In this document: positions 43,554-54,574 of the stretch, piece by piece
How the letters are laid out: each line of letters begins with the position of its first letter
Numbering within the stretch: the first letter of the stretch is position 1
Assembly (NCBI GenBank): GCA_029256185.1
Contig: JAQSYI010000046.1
Span: 1-64,000, forward strand
DNA length: 64,000 bases
From: Paenibacillaceae bacterium
GTDB taxonomy: Bacteria > Bacillota > Bacilli > Paenibacillales > NBRC-103111
Direction of reading: 5' to 3'
Program-made: the position numbers and the translations under genes
The notes under the pieces: generated by a model
Told to the model about the DNA's origin: nothing
What the model saw: only the letters and a program-made list of their open reading frames with translations
Database searches by the model: none

Positions 43554-43569
43554 TATGAAACGTTTCATA
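43554..43569. promoter_or_regulatory. LacI-type operator before the sugar operon
   Basis: TATGAAACGTTTCATA is a perfect 16-bp palindrome 29 bp before the RpiB-like start. Its core TGAAACGTTTCA recurs upstream of the LacI gene at 44907-44918. Confidence 0.8.
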
Positions 43570-43850
43570 TTATGGGTAAAAAAGCGCGCGGTTTTTTCCC
43601 TTCCGGAAATGTTCCGCACTGCCGCAGGCTGCGGCCGTGCCCCCTGTCTGCCTGTCCATGGCCGCTGGCAGTCTGGCCGCTGTGTCTTGTAGTCTGGCTA
43701 CTGTGTCCTGCGGTCTATCTGCCGCTGTGTCCTGCAGTCTGGCGGCTGTATCTTGCGGTCTGTCTACCGCTTATCTTGCGGTCTGGCCGGCTGTGTCCTG
43801 CGGTCTGTCTGCCGCTGTGTCCCGCCGCCAGTCTGCCGCTCTACCCGCTG
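43570..43850. repeat. Tandem 21-24 bp minisatellite between operator and LacI gene
   Basis: No gene is seen here. From about 43668 to 43850 at least seven imperfect units follow each other, each beginning GC(A/G)GTCTG or similar and containing GCCGCTGTGTCCT-like ends. Unit length varies (21, 24, 21, 23, 22, 24), so the repeat does not keep frame. It reaches the stop codon and last codons of the LacI gene at 43841. Confidence 0.75.
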
Positions 43851-44866
43851 CTCTGTCTGGCATAACCGGTGCTTTCCCGCAAAATCAGCTCTGTGTCCAG
43901 GACAACGGTTCCCGGCTGATGGGCTTCCTTCTTCTCGGCGGCGGCGATCTGGCGAATCAATGTCTCCACACCCAGCACCCCGATTTCATATTTGGGCTGA
44001 CGCACCGTTGTCAGAGGGGGAGCGCACAGGGAGGCCATGTCCACATCATCGAAGCCTACCAGGGAGAAATCTCCGGGAACGGACAGCTGCCTCTCCCGCA
44101 CCGCTTTCATCGCGCCCAGCGCCATCAGGTCATTCGCCGCGAAGATGGCCGTGGGCGGGTCCGGATTGCGCAACAGCTCCACGGCGCACTTGTAGCCGCT
44201 GTGCCAATCGTAGGAGCCCCGCTTGACCAGCCTATCGTCTACGGGAATGCCGTGGCTGCCCAGAAATTCCAGATAGGCCTGCTGGCGGGTACGGCTGCTC
44301 ATGGCTTCCAGTTCCCCGCTGATCAAGGCGATCCGCCGGTGCCCGAGGCCGTAGAGCAGCTCCATCGCCTTTAAGGCGCCGCCTCTGTCGTCCACATTGA
44401 TGATATCGCATTCGGGAAGCTCCGCACCGTGCACATCCACCAACACTGCCGCGCATTGCCCGCGGATATCGAGGATTTCCTCTGCGCCGATGCCTGGCTT
44501 TACGAGAATAATGCCGTCTACCTTCTTCTCCACCAGGATGTTGATGTATTCCCGCTCCTTCTCCGCGCTACGGTCATTGTTGCACAGGAAGAGGGAATAT
44601 CCGAACTGCTTGGCCGCATCCTCCGCCCCCCTTGCCAACTCGGGGTAGAATGGGTTCGTAATGTCGGGAATAATCAGTCCCAGACTCTTGGAGGTCTTGG
44701 TCTTCAATGTTCTCGCAGCCACATTGGGCCTGTACTTCAGCCTCTGAACCGCTTCCTGCACCTTCCGCCGGTTCTCTTCGGTAACGGACGGATGATGATT
44801 CAGCACATTGGATACGGTTCCAAGAGAAACTCCCGCCGCCGCTGCAACTTCCTTCATGGTCGTCAT
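43841..44866 (-). CDS. LacI-family transcriptional regulator of the sugar operon
   Basis: The repressor of about 341 residues has an N-terminal helix-turn-helix (MKEVAAAAGVSLGTVSNVLNHHPSV) and a sugar-sensing core ending in the usual PLTTVRQPKYEIG region. I start it at an ATG at 44866 with AAGGAG upstream, because the operator at 44907-44918 would otherwise lie inside the coding region. Its C-terminal codons run into a minisatellite. The same TGAAACGTTTCA core before its own gene and before the RpiB operon indicates autoregulation plus operon control. Confidence 0.86.
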   Translation of the reverse strand: MTTMKEVAAAAGVSLGTVSNVLNHHPSVTEENRRKVQEAVQRLKYRPNVAARTLKTKTSKSLGLIIPDITNPFYPELARGAEDAAKQFGYSLFLCNNDRSAEKEREYINILVEKKVDGIILVKPGIGAEEILDIRGQCAAVLVDVHGAELPECDIINVDDRGGALKAMELLYGLGHRRIALISGELEAMSSRTRQQAYLEFLGSHGIPVDDRLVKRGSYDWHSGYKCAVELLRNPDPPTAIFAANDLMALGAMKAVRERQLSVPGDFSLVGFDDVDMASLCAPPLTTVRQPKYEIGVLGVETLIRQIAAAEKKEAHQPGTVVLDTELILRESTGYARQSSG

Positions 44867-44906
44867 GATGTGAATGTTCTCCTTGTCTAACCAACTGCAG
44901 TTCATA

Positions 44907-44918
44907 TGAAACGTTTCA
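44907..44918. promoter_or_regulatory. LacI-type operator before the regulator's own gene
   Basis: The palindrome TGAAACGTTTCA is identical to the core of the site at 43554-43569. It is also close to a catabolite-responsive element, so CcpA could compete for it. Confidence 0.75.
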
Positions 44919-45001
44919 CGATTATTTTACCGCAATTGCCCTTCAATAGCAATCCTCAAAATGCTGCTCGTTGCTGCTTCACATGCTGCTTCGGCTACCC
45001 G

Positions 45002-47682
<2,681 letters not shown>

Positions 47683-47686
<4 letters not shown>

Positions 47687-48216
47687 TTGTTCCCTTCCCC
47701 CTCTGCTTGGAATGGACTGTCCGCAAGCATGATGCCGTCCAGCGCCACCGTGGCAAATACGCCATTCTCCAGTGTCACCGCTTCCCCGTCGCTTACCGTT
47801 ACATCAGATATCCCTCCAGTGCTTCCGAGTCTGTTAAAGGTCAGCTTGACAAGGGATACCTGCGAACCGCTCCGCACATCCCCTTGCCCCAGCTGTGTTG
47901 CCAGATACGCAAGCTCCCCCGCTTCCTCATGCCAGGCTTGAAGGCCCGTATTTCTCTGTCCGTCGTTCCATAGACTGTTCCCCTGCTTCAGCTCCTCCCT
48001 CTCTCCGGTGAACAAGGCGGGCTCCGCCTCCACAAATTCCAGCAACCGGGCATCAAAGGCAATATCCAGCTTCACCGCATACACATTCCCTGCATTCTCC
48101 GCCTGAACATAGACATTCAGGGGGGCGCTCCGGCCGGAATCCGCAGCAGCGGCGTCCACCGGAACCACAAGCGCCGTCAACAAACAGGCGGCCAGGGCAT
48201 ACCGGGTATTCTTCAT
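47683..48216 (-). CDS. Secreted cohesin-domain protein
   Basis: The 177-residue protein has a signal peptide (NTRYALAACLLTALVVPVDA) and one cohesin-like beta-sandwich (about 30-165): LNVYVQAENAGNVYAVKLDI, then AFDARLLEF, and later VRSGSQVSLVKLTFNRLG and SDGEAVTLENG. There is no cell-wall sorting signal, lipobox or SLH domain, so it would be a free, one-cohesin scaffold. ATG at 48216 has AAGGGAG 9 nt upstream. It is coupled to the dockerin protein gene and lies downstream of the sugar ABC transporter genes in the same direction. Confidence 0.8.
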
Positions 48217-48323
48217 TGTAGTCATCTCCCTTAATCGGTATTGGAGGAGCATGTATCAACCGTGCAGGCCCAAGCACATCACACCTGCGGCATCCGCCTT
48301 GACCCGCACGGATTCAACCCATG

Positions 48324-49919
48324 TTACCGGGGCTGCGCCGCATACCACGCGGTGAACTGCTTCTGCATTTCGGCCATGTACTTATCCAGACCGGCATCCT
48401 TCATTTCCTTGATGGCTGCAGGATAATACTTGTCATACTCCAGAAAACCATACTGAATGGGCTTCAGCTTCTCCTGATATACAGCGGTCATCTTGGCGAT
48501 TTCGGACTGAAGGGTGGAGGCGTCGAAGTTAAAGCCGAAATTCTTCGCTTTGACCGCCCCTTCATCATTCTTCTTGTAGCCGGCAATAAATTCATCTGAA
48601 ATGTTAGTAGCGTATCTCTTGTAGGAGGTATTGGCGATCTGCCACTCGTCGAAGAAATTATCCGCGGTCAGCTTCTTGACCCGCTCCCCTTCCAGGACAT
48701 AATCCCTGTCCTTGATGCCATAGGCAAGGAAATCATAGATTTCCTGGTTCTTGTTCATCCAGTTGAAGAGCATCAGATAGCGGTCCACGTATTTGGCTCC
48801 CCCGATGGAGATGATATAGCCCGCATTGGAATTGCTGGCATACATCAGGGGCATGGAGCCGAATTTGTACAGCTTCAGCTTGGCATTGGGAACCGCCTTC
48901 TGCAGACCGGGAAGCTCCTCCATGGGCCGGGCGGCACTACCCGAATAAGCCAGCGCCTTGCCTGCCTTCCAGTCGGCCAGCAGCTTGGAGGTATTGGCCA
49001 AGTCATTGGCGGAGAAATATCCCGCATCCTTCCAATTCTTGTGAATAGCGGCGAGATTCTTGAAGGCCTCCGATTCGAACCAGCTGTATACCTTGTCATC
49101 CTTGGACATGCTGTCCAAATAGGCGATATACTGCCCGTCGTCAATGGTGCTCTTCATGCTGGTCATGAGCTGATTGGGGTTGATCACCTCCCGCAAGTAA
49201 TCCTTCTGCGCATTGAATTCGGTCATCATGGTATAGTCCGGATGCTTCGCCTTAACCAGCTTCATGGCATTCTCCAGATCCCCGAATGTCTTCAGCTCGG
49301 CAACTCCCACTTCATCCAGCAAATCCTGGCGCACCATCAATGTCTGGAACCCGCCTGCGAACGGTACCTTGCCGAGAGGGACACCATAGATCTTCCCTTT
49401 AAAGGTAAAAGTCTCGAAGCCGTAAGGCGCGCGGACCCGATTCAGATCCTGGCAATATTTATCGATGCTGGCCTGGGGGATTTCGGCAATCCATCCCTTG
49501 GCGATGGAATCGGTGAACGCGCCGGCCATGCTGCTGAAGGTGGCAAAATTTTCGCCCGACGCGATCATGAGCTGGGGATTCTTGCTGTCCCACGGCAGAA
49601 TATCCACGGTCAGATCGATGTTCAATTCCTTTAATACCCGGTCATGAAGATCCTTGTTGAAAAATTCTGTTCTTCTTGGCGTGGTATCGCCGAAATTGAC
49701 CAGCTTCAGCTTGACGGTTTCTTTAGGGATGCCGGAATCCGCATTTGCGGCAGAAGTACCGGAGGATGCCCCGGGAGTGCCCGATGCTTGCGTGCTGCCC
49801 GGATTGTCCTTGCCTCCGCTTCCTTCCTCCGAACTGCTGCAGCCGCTTGCCAGCGGAGCTATCATCAGAATAGCCGACAACAGGGTAATAGTTAGTTTTT
49901 TGGACATCATGTTGAACAT
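48324..49919 (-). CDS. Extracellular sugar-binding lipoprotein (ABC transporter, LplA-like)
   Basis: The 531-residue substrate-binding protein has a lipoprotein signal with lipobox LASGC and a Gly/Ser/Thr-rich linker. A family 1 binding-protein fold of the large LplA/YtcQ type follows. It delivers an oligosaccharide to the two permeases encoded just upstream. GGGAG lies before the first ATG. No ATPase gene is present in the operon; in Bacillales such CUT1 systems usually share MsmX. The substrate is probably a pectin or hemicellulose fragment, judged from the nearby glycoside hydrolases. Confidence 0.9.
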   Translation of the reverse strand: MFNMMSKKLTITLLSAILMIAPLASGCSSSEEGSGGKDNPGSTQASGTPGASSGTSAANADSGIPKETVKLKLVNFGDTTPRRTEFFNKDLHDRVLKELNIDLTVDILPWDSKNPQLMIASGENFATFSSMAGAFTDSIAKGWIAEIPQASIDKYCQDLNRVRAPYGFETFTFKGKIYGVPLGKVPFAGGFQTLMVRQDLLDEVGVAELKTFGDLENAMKLVKAKHPDYTMMTEFNAQKDYLREVINPNQLMTSMKSTIDDGQYIAYLDSMSKDDKVYSWFESEAFKNLAAIHKNWKDAGYFSANDLANTSKLLADWKAGKALAYSGSAARPMEELPGLQKAVPNAKLKLYKFGSMPLMYASNSNAGYIISIGGAKYVDRYLMLFNWMNKNQEIYDFLAYGIKDRDYVLEGERVKKLTADNFFDEWQIANTSYKRYATNISDEFIAGYKKNDEGAVKAKNFGFNFDASTLQSEIAKMTAVYQEKLKPIQYGFLEYDKYYPAAIKEMKDAGLDKYMAEMQKQFTAWYAAQPR

Positions 49920-49974
49920 GGTTTGCTCTCCCTTATTAAAAAGTTGATTGAATCAGACATAATTCCGGCCAGCT

Positions 49975-50874
49975 CTATCCCTTAATAGCCCCGACCAGCA
50001 TGCCTTTGACGAAATATCTCTGGGCAAACGGATACAAGAGGATAATCGGACCGATTGTAAGACAGGTCATGGCCATCCGCGAGGTCATCAGGGGGATCTC
50101 CACCGCCTGGGCGCCGGACAAGCCCAAGGTAGCGGCACTGCCGCTTGCCAGGAACTGGATGTTGGACATCATGGCATACAGCAGCATCTGCACCGGATAC
50201 AGGCGCTGGTCGCTGATCAGCATAAGCGAGAGATAGAAGTCGTTCCAATACAGCAGTGCATAGAATAAGCCGATGGTGACCAGCCCTACCCTGGAGAGGG
50301 GAAGCATAATGGTGAAGAAAATCCGGAAATTGCCCGCTCCGTCGATCTTGGCCGATTCCACAAACTCATAGGAAATCGACTTGAAGATATTCTTCATGAT
50401 GAACATGTAGAATACATTGATGGCATAAGGTACAAACAGCGCAACCAGACTGTTCTTCAGATGATAATACTTGGTCACGAGGATATACCAGGGCAGCATT
50501 CCCCCATTGAACACCATGGTGAACCAGGCAAAAAAAGATAGGGCATTGGCAAAGCGGAAATGCTTGCTCGCCGCCGCATAAGCGTAGCAAGTGGTCACCG
50601 CCAGAGAGAACAAGGTCCCTGCAACCACCGTGAACAGAGTTATTTTGTAGGCATTCAACAAAACCAGCCCTTTGTTCTGCAGAATATACTGGTAGGTATA
50701 TAGAGTAGGCTTCATGGGCAGCAGGGAAAATCCGTTGATAGCCACTTCACGCTCGCTGGAGATGGAAATAGAGAAGGCGATTACAACCGGAAGAATGCAC
50801 AGCACCGCAAATACGGCTACGAAGAGATAGAATAGGCTGATGATGGTTTTGTCTGAAGCAATTGAGTTTCTCAT
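49975..50874 (-). CDS. Sugar ABC transporter permease, LplC-type
   Basis: The 299-residue inner component of a CUT1 importer has six membrane helices and the EAA loop ESAKIDGAGNFRIFFTIMLPLS. It starts RNSIASDKTIISLFYLFVAVF at an ATG at 50874 with GGGAGGATAAA directly upstream; the longer frame is not supported. It lies 13 bp after the second permease gene and 55 bp before the binding-protein gene. Confidence 0.92.
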   Translation of the reverse strand: MRNSIASDKTIISLFYLFVAVFAVLCILPVVIAFSISISSEREVAINGFSLLPMKPTLYTYQYILQNKGLVLLNAYKITLFTVVAGTLFSLAVTTCYAYAAASKHFRFANALSFFAWFTMVFNGGMLPWYILVTKYYHLKNSLVALFVPYAINVFYMFIMKNIFKSISYEFVESAKIDGAGNFRIFFTIMLPLSRVGLVTIGLFYALLYWNDFYLSLMLISDQRLYPVQMLLYAMMSNIQFLASGSAATLGLSGAQAVEIPLMTSRMAMTCLTIGPIILLYPFAQRYFVKGMLVGAIKG

Positions 50875-50887
50875 TTTATCCTCCCGC

Positions 50888-51868
50888 CTAGAACAGGCTG
50901 TACTCCGGATCGTATTTTTTGACCAGCCAATTGGAGCAGACCACCAGCAGGAAGCCGAACACCGACTGATAAAGCTGCACAGCAGAGGCCGCTTCAAACT
51001 GTCCGTTCTGCACCGCCGACCGGTAGACAAAGGTGTTGATATTATCCGTAGTCTCCAGCAGCAGAGGATTCAGATTGGTCAAGCCGAGGATTTGTCCCAG
51101 ATCTCCGTGCAGAATGCCTCCGATGGAAAGCAGAAACATGATGATGATCGTCGGCTTCAGCAGCGGAATGGTGATCTTGAGTATTTTCTGCAGGCGGGTG
51201 GCTCCGTCAATCTCCGCCGCTTCATAGAAAGTGGGATCAAACCCGGTCAGGGAGGCAAAATAGACAATGGAGCTGAACCCGGCGCTTTTCCAGATCATCA
51301 GAATGATCAGGATGGGCCACCAGACACCGGCATTGGAATACCAGGAAACGGGATTGCCGCCGAAGAAGTGAAGCAGGCTGTTCATCAAGCCGTCCTTCTC
51401 GTCAAAGAAGGAAAAGGAGATCATCCCGATCACAATCCAGGAGATAAAATAGGGAAATATCATCATGGACTGGGTGATTTTCTTGAACCACTTGCTGGAA
51501 AATTCGTTGATCATCACTGCCATGGCTACTGCGGTTGCAGTGCCCAGCACAATGTTAAAAGCGTTTACAACAATGGTGTTTCTTGATGCCCGCAGGGCGT
51601 TGGACATATTGGCGAAGAAGAAATTGAAATTGTCCAGTCCCACGAATTCACTCCCGAATAACCCGCCCTGGTACGTATAACGCTCGAATACAATGTATAA
51701 TCCCGCCATTGGCATATAAGCGAACAGCACCAGTGCAGCTACCCCCGGCAAGGCCAGCAGATAAAACGCCAGATTGTCTCTCCCTTCTCTTTTTACTCTT
51801 GCCAGAATGCCGGTTTTCCTTTTCTTCGCTTCCACATGAAGCTTGTTGTTCTCCACTACAGCATGCAT
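50888..51868 (-). CDS. Sugar ABC transporter permease, LplB-type
   Basis: The 326-residue CUT1 permease has six membrane helices and the EAA motif EAAEIDGATRLQKILKITIPLL. The N-terminus is longer and more basic (EAKKRKTGILARVKREGRDN), as usual for LplB relatives. ATG at 51868 has AGGAGG 10 nt upstream. It is the first transporter gene of the operon, 142 bp downstream of the membrane AraC regulator gene, and works with the LplC-type permease and the lipoprotein. Confidence 0.92.
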   Translation of the reverse strand: MHAVVENNKLHVEAKKRKTGILARVKREGRDNLAFYLLALPGVAALVLFAYMPMAGLYIVFERYTYQGGLFGSEFVGLDNFNFFFANMSNALRASRNTIVVNAFNIVLGTATAVAMAVMINEFSSKWFKKITQSMMIFPYFISWIVIGMISFSFFDEKDGLMNSLLHFFGGNPVSWYSNAGVWWPILIILMIWKSAGFSSIVYFASLTGFDPTFYEAAEIDGATRLQKILKITIPLLKPTIIIMFLLSIGGILHGDLGQILGLTNLNPLLLETTDNINTFVYRSAVQNGQFEAASAVQLYQSVFGFLLVVCSNWLVKKYDPEYSLF

Positions 51869-52009
51869 GTTCGGCAGACCTCCTTTTGACTGCCCCCAGA
51901 TTAACATCCGGGTGAAGGCCTGCCTAGTTAAATATCTGCAAAAAGCTTAGAATCCTTGGCATGAGCTTGCTTAAAATTTTTAGGAAGCCTTAAAATATGT
52001 ATGAGAACG

Positions 52010-54214
52010 CTAACCCACCGTATGATTTAGCCGGAATTTGGAGGGAGTGACCCCATATTTCTTCTTGAAGGCGGTGGCAAAATAGGTGCTGCTGCCGAAT
52101 CCCACCTGCCGGGCAATCTCCTTAATATCCGCCCCCATATCCGCCAAGAGCAGCTCCCGCGCTTTCTCCAGCCTTATCCGGTTCACATAATCCGGTACGC
52201 TGCAGCCGGCAAAATCATTGAATATTTTGCTGAAATAGGGGGTGCTGATGGACAGGCGGCCTGCCAGCAGGTTGGACGACAGCTCCGGCTCATAATAGTG
52301 AAGGTTGATATACTCCACCACATCTATCATGATGTTCTGCACCTTCTTGCCGTTCACATCGTTGATGATGGAGCTGGTCCTGGCATATAAGCCGGTAAAA
52401 TACCGCTTCAGCTCCTCCTCATCCTGAAATCCGGTGATGGTATTGTAAATATCCAAGTAGCTTGTTCCCGGCGGGTCGGATTCCTCACTGATGAAGCCGC
52501 TGGCCAGCCCGTTGATGGAAGCGGCGGCGGCGGACAGGAATCTGACCGAATTCTCATAGACAGATGTCCGGCAAATGTCCAGCAGCTCCTCCAGCGCATG
52601 CGAGAAGCCTTCGGCATCGGCCTGCTTAACCGCCTGCAGCAGGGCCTCCCCGTGATGCTCCCCGATGTCGCCCTGATTCAGCAGGGCCACTCCATGGGGC
52701 GTAACAACGGCTCCCTGGCCGAAGAAGATCCGGTACTGGGTATATTTCCCCGCCTCGTCATACCGCTCGTAGACGTCCCGGATTTCCTGGGAGACAGCGC
52801 TGAGGCCGATCGTCACCGGAGTATCCAGCAGCTGCAGCGCCGCATCCCGTGCTTGATGCAGGAGTGGGGTCAGGTCGTCTGCGCCGGGAGCCTCCCCCTT
52901 CTCCTTCGGGGTGATCACCATAATAATCTGGCCCAAGCCCGCATAATAGGAATGACAGCCGGCCCCAGTGGCGACGGAATCATGAATAACCGCCATGAGA
53001 GAATGGATGAAGGAGGACATGGACGCTTCCCCACGAGCCTGGGACAAGCTTCTGTAGCCTTCTACCCGCACAACGGCGATGAAATAATGATCGGAGGCTC
53101 CCGGGATTGCCCCTGCCTTCAGCAGAAGCCCGGCCAGCATGGTTTTCTCTTCTTCCGCGCCGGAGGAGAAGGCATTGACGATGGCATGGCTTTGCTTCTC
53201 CTTCTCCAGCAGCTTGATTCTCCTCTCCACCGGACTGGACAGCCTGTAGGCCAGGAAGGCGGATATGAGCACAGCAAATAACAGGATGAGGAAGTTGATG
53301 ACCAGGATGGCATTTGTGGCTTTGACCAGATCGCCGATGCTGTGAATATTCTCCATCTGGGACACCATATAGAACTTGCCGTCATCCATGGGCGTGTAGC
53401 TGAACACATGATTTTTGCCGCCGAGCTTCATATTGAAGGTATCGTACTTCCTCTCCGAGCTTAAGATTCTCCGGATATGGGGCTCTGCCGAGAGGTTCTG
53501 CTCAAAATAGCCCATGTCGCCGCTGTGCAGAATGACGGTGCCGCTCTTGTCCATAATAAACAGTTGCTGCTTGCTGTCGATCCGGTTGGAAAAGATATTG
53601 GCCAGGAACGCATCCATGTCAATATTAAGCACCACCGCCCCGCTGAAATAGCTGTCTGTGGCCGCGCCTTCATGATAGAATACGGTCATGGTCCTGATGG
53701 GGCGATTGCTGTCATATTGATTCTTCTCCGTCCAGAACAGCGGACCCGCCGGAACGGTGTTGCGGCTGACCGTCTCGAACAGCTGCTTCTCCGCTTCCGG
53801 CTCCGCATGCAGCTTGGACATCTTCAGAATCGGCCCCCGGCTGTTCAGGATATACACCGAATTGATATAAGAATTCAGTGACAGAATGTTCTGAACCTGG
53901 TTGATCAGATTCATATTGTTCTCATCCAGATTCAGACTGTCCTGAAGCATTAGCTTCCGCACGTAGACATTCTGGAACAGCTGCAGGGTGAGGTTCTGAA
54001 TATTGTCCATATAATTGGAAAATACCGCGCCGGTATTCAGGAGGATCACCTGATTGTTCTGGTTCAGATTATCCACCGTCTTGCCCCGGAACCAATAGAA
54101 CATCGAGCTGGTCAGCACAATCACAAGAACCACCGAAACCATCAGCAAGGCGGCAAAAACCTTCACCAGCAAGGAATGCCTGCTTAACCCCGGACGCTGC
54201 CATTGAAGCGACAT
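52010..54214 (-). CDS. Membrane-anchored AraC-family regulator (YesS-like)
   Basis: The 734-residue regulator has a helix at about residues 17-40, an extracytoplasmic sensor of about 240 residues, a second helix (AILVINFLILLFAVLISAF, about 290-310), a long cytoplasmic linker and a C-terminal double helix-turn-helix. The C-terminus reads LAGRLSISTPYFSKIFNDF and ends IARQVGFGSSTYFATAFKKK, then YGVTPSKFR. Such proteins sense external oligosaccharide directly and activate neighbouring transport genes. GGGGGATTATC precedes the ATG. Its promoter region carries a cre-like site and a segment repeated before the beta-helix gene at 59273. Confidence 0.88.
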   Translation of the reverse strand: MSLQWQRPGLSRHSLLVKVFAALLMVSVVLVIVLTSSMFYWFRGKTVDNLNQNNQVILLNTGAVFSNYMDNIQNLTLQLFQNVYVRKLMLQDSLNLDENNMNLINQVQNILSLNSYINSVYILNSRGPILKMSKLHAEPEAEKQLFETVSRNTVPAGPLFWTEKNQYDSNRPIRTMTVFYHEGAATDSYFSGAVVLNIDMDAFLANIFSNRIDSKQQLFIMDKSGTVILHSGDMGYFEQNLSAEPHIRRILSSERKYDTFNMKLGGKNHVFSYTPMDDGKFYMVSQMENIHSIGDLVKATNAILVINFLILLFAVLISAFLAYRLSSPVERRIKLLEKEKQSHAIVNAFSSGAEEEKTMLAGLLLKAGAIPGASDHYFIAVVRVEGYRSLSQARGEASMSSFIHSLMAVIHDSVATGAGCHSYYAGLGQIIMVITPKEKGEAPGADDLTPLLHQARDAALQLLDTPVTIGLSAVSQEIRDVYERYDEAGKYTQYRIFFGQGAVVTPHGVALLNQGDIGEHHGEALLQAVKQADAEGFSHALEELLDICRTSVYENSVRFLSAAAASINGLASGFISEESDPPGTSYLDIYNTITGFQDEEELKRYFTGLYARTSSIINDVNGKKVQNIMIDVVEYINLHYYEPELSSNLLAGRLSISTPYFSKIFNDFAGCSVPDYVNRIRLEKARELLLADMGADIKEIARQVGFGSSTYFATAFKKKYGVTPSKFRLNHTVG

Positions 54215-54232
54215 GATAATCCCCCTATTTTA

Positions 54233-54246
54233 TGAAAACGTTTCCA
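54233..54246. promoter_or_regulatory. Catabolite-responsive element (cre)-like site
   Basis: TGAAAACGTTTCCA agrees with the CcpA consensus TGWAARCGYTWWCA except near the right end. It lies 19 bp before the AraC start. Confidence 0.6.
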
Positions 54247-54251
54247 TTTAT

Positions 54252-54314
54252 CTGTACAACAAATAAAGTATAGCCCAACCCATTTGAAATTGCTACCGTA
54301 AAACCAGGGGCAGC
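54252..54314 (-). repeat. Promoter-region repeat, copy 1
   Basis: This copy is about 80 percent identical over 63 bp to 60660-60723. Shared blocks include CTGTACAACA, ATAAAGTATAGC, ATTTGAAA and GCTACC. On the minus strand both copies place TATACT about 50 bp before the start codon but have no good -35 box. Confidence 0.75.
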
Positions 54315-54574
54315 GGGGATGGGGGAAGCATGCAGCTCCTGCCGGAGGGCTTAACCACAGCTCCCTCAACCCCTGCTGTGGCTCACTGCATCCATGCCTC
54401 CCCCCTCCGTATCCCACTAGCAAACCGAGATGCCCCTAATTACCGCGAAAGGGGGGACCAAAAAAACAGGGAACCACTTTGTGACTATAATTCCTGTTTA
54501 ATTACGCCGCGGCGCGGCGTCTTTCATTTTTACAGACTGGACATAAGCCCAACATCCGACACACCGATCTAAAT

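Larger units (their letters stand above)
54215..54574. promoter_or_regulatory. Regulatory region of the AraC-transporter operon
   Basis: The gap of 360 bp holds three items: a cre-like site TGAAAACGTTTCCA (54233-54246), a segment at 54252-54314 that recurs at 60660-60723, and a GC-rich palindrome ACGCCGCGGCGCGGCGT (54503-54519) followed by a T-rich stretch on the plus strand. On the minus strand the palindrome lies after the SLH gene and could end its transcript, though it lacks a T tract there. No gene is seen. Confidence 0.6.

Noticed and set aside
43637..44374. Long plus-strand frame through the minisatellite and LacI gene
   Set aside because: It is a shadow of the LacI gene and of a GC-rich repeat whose units do not keep a reading frame.
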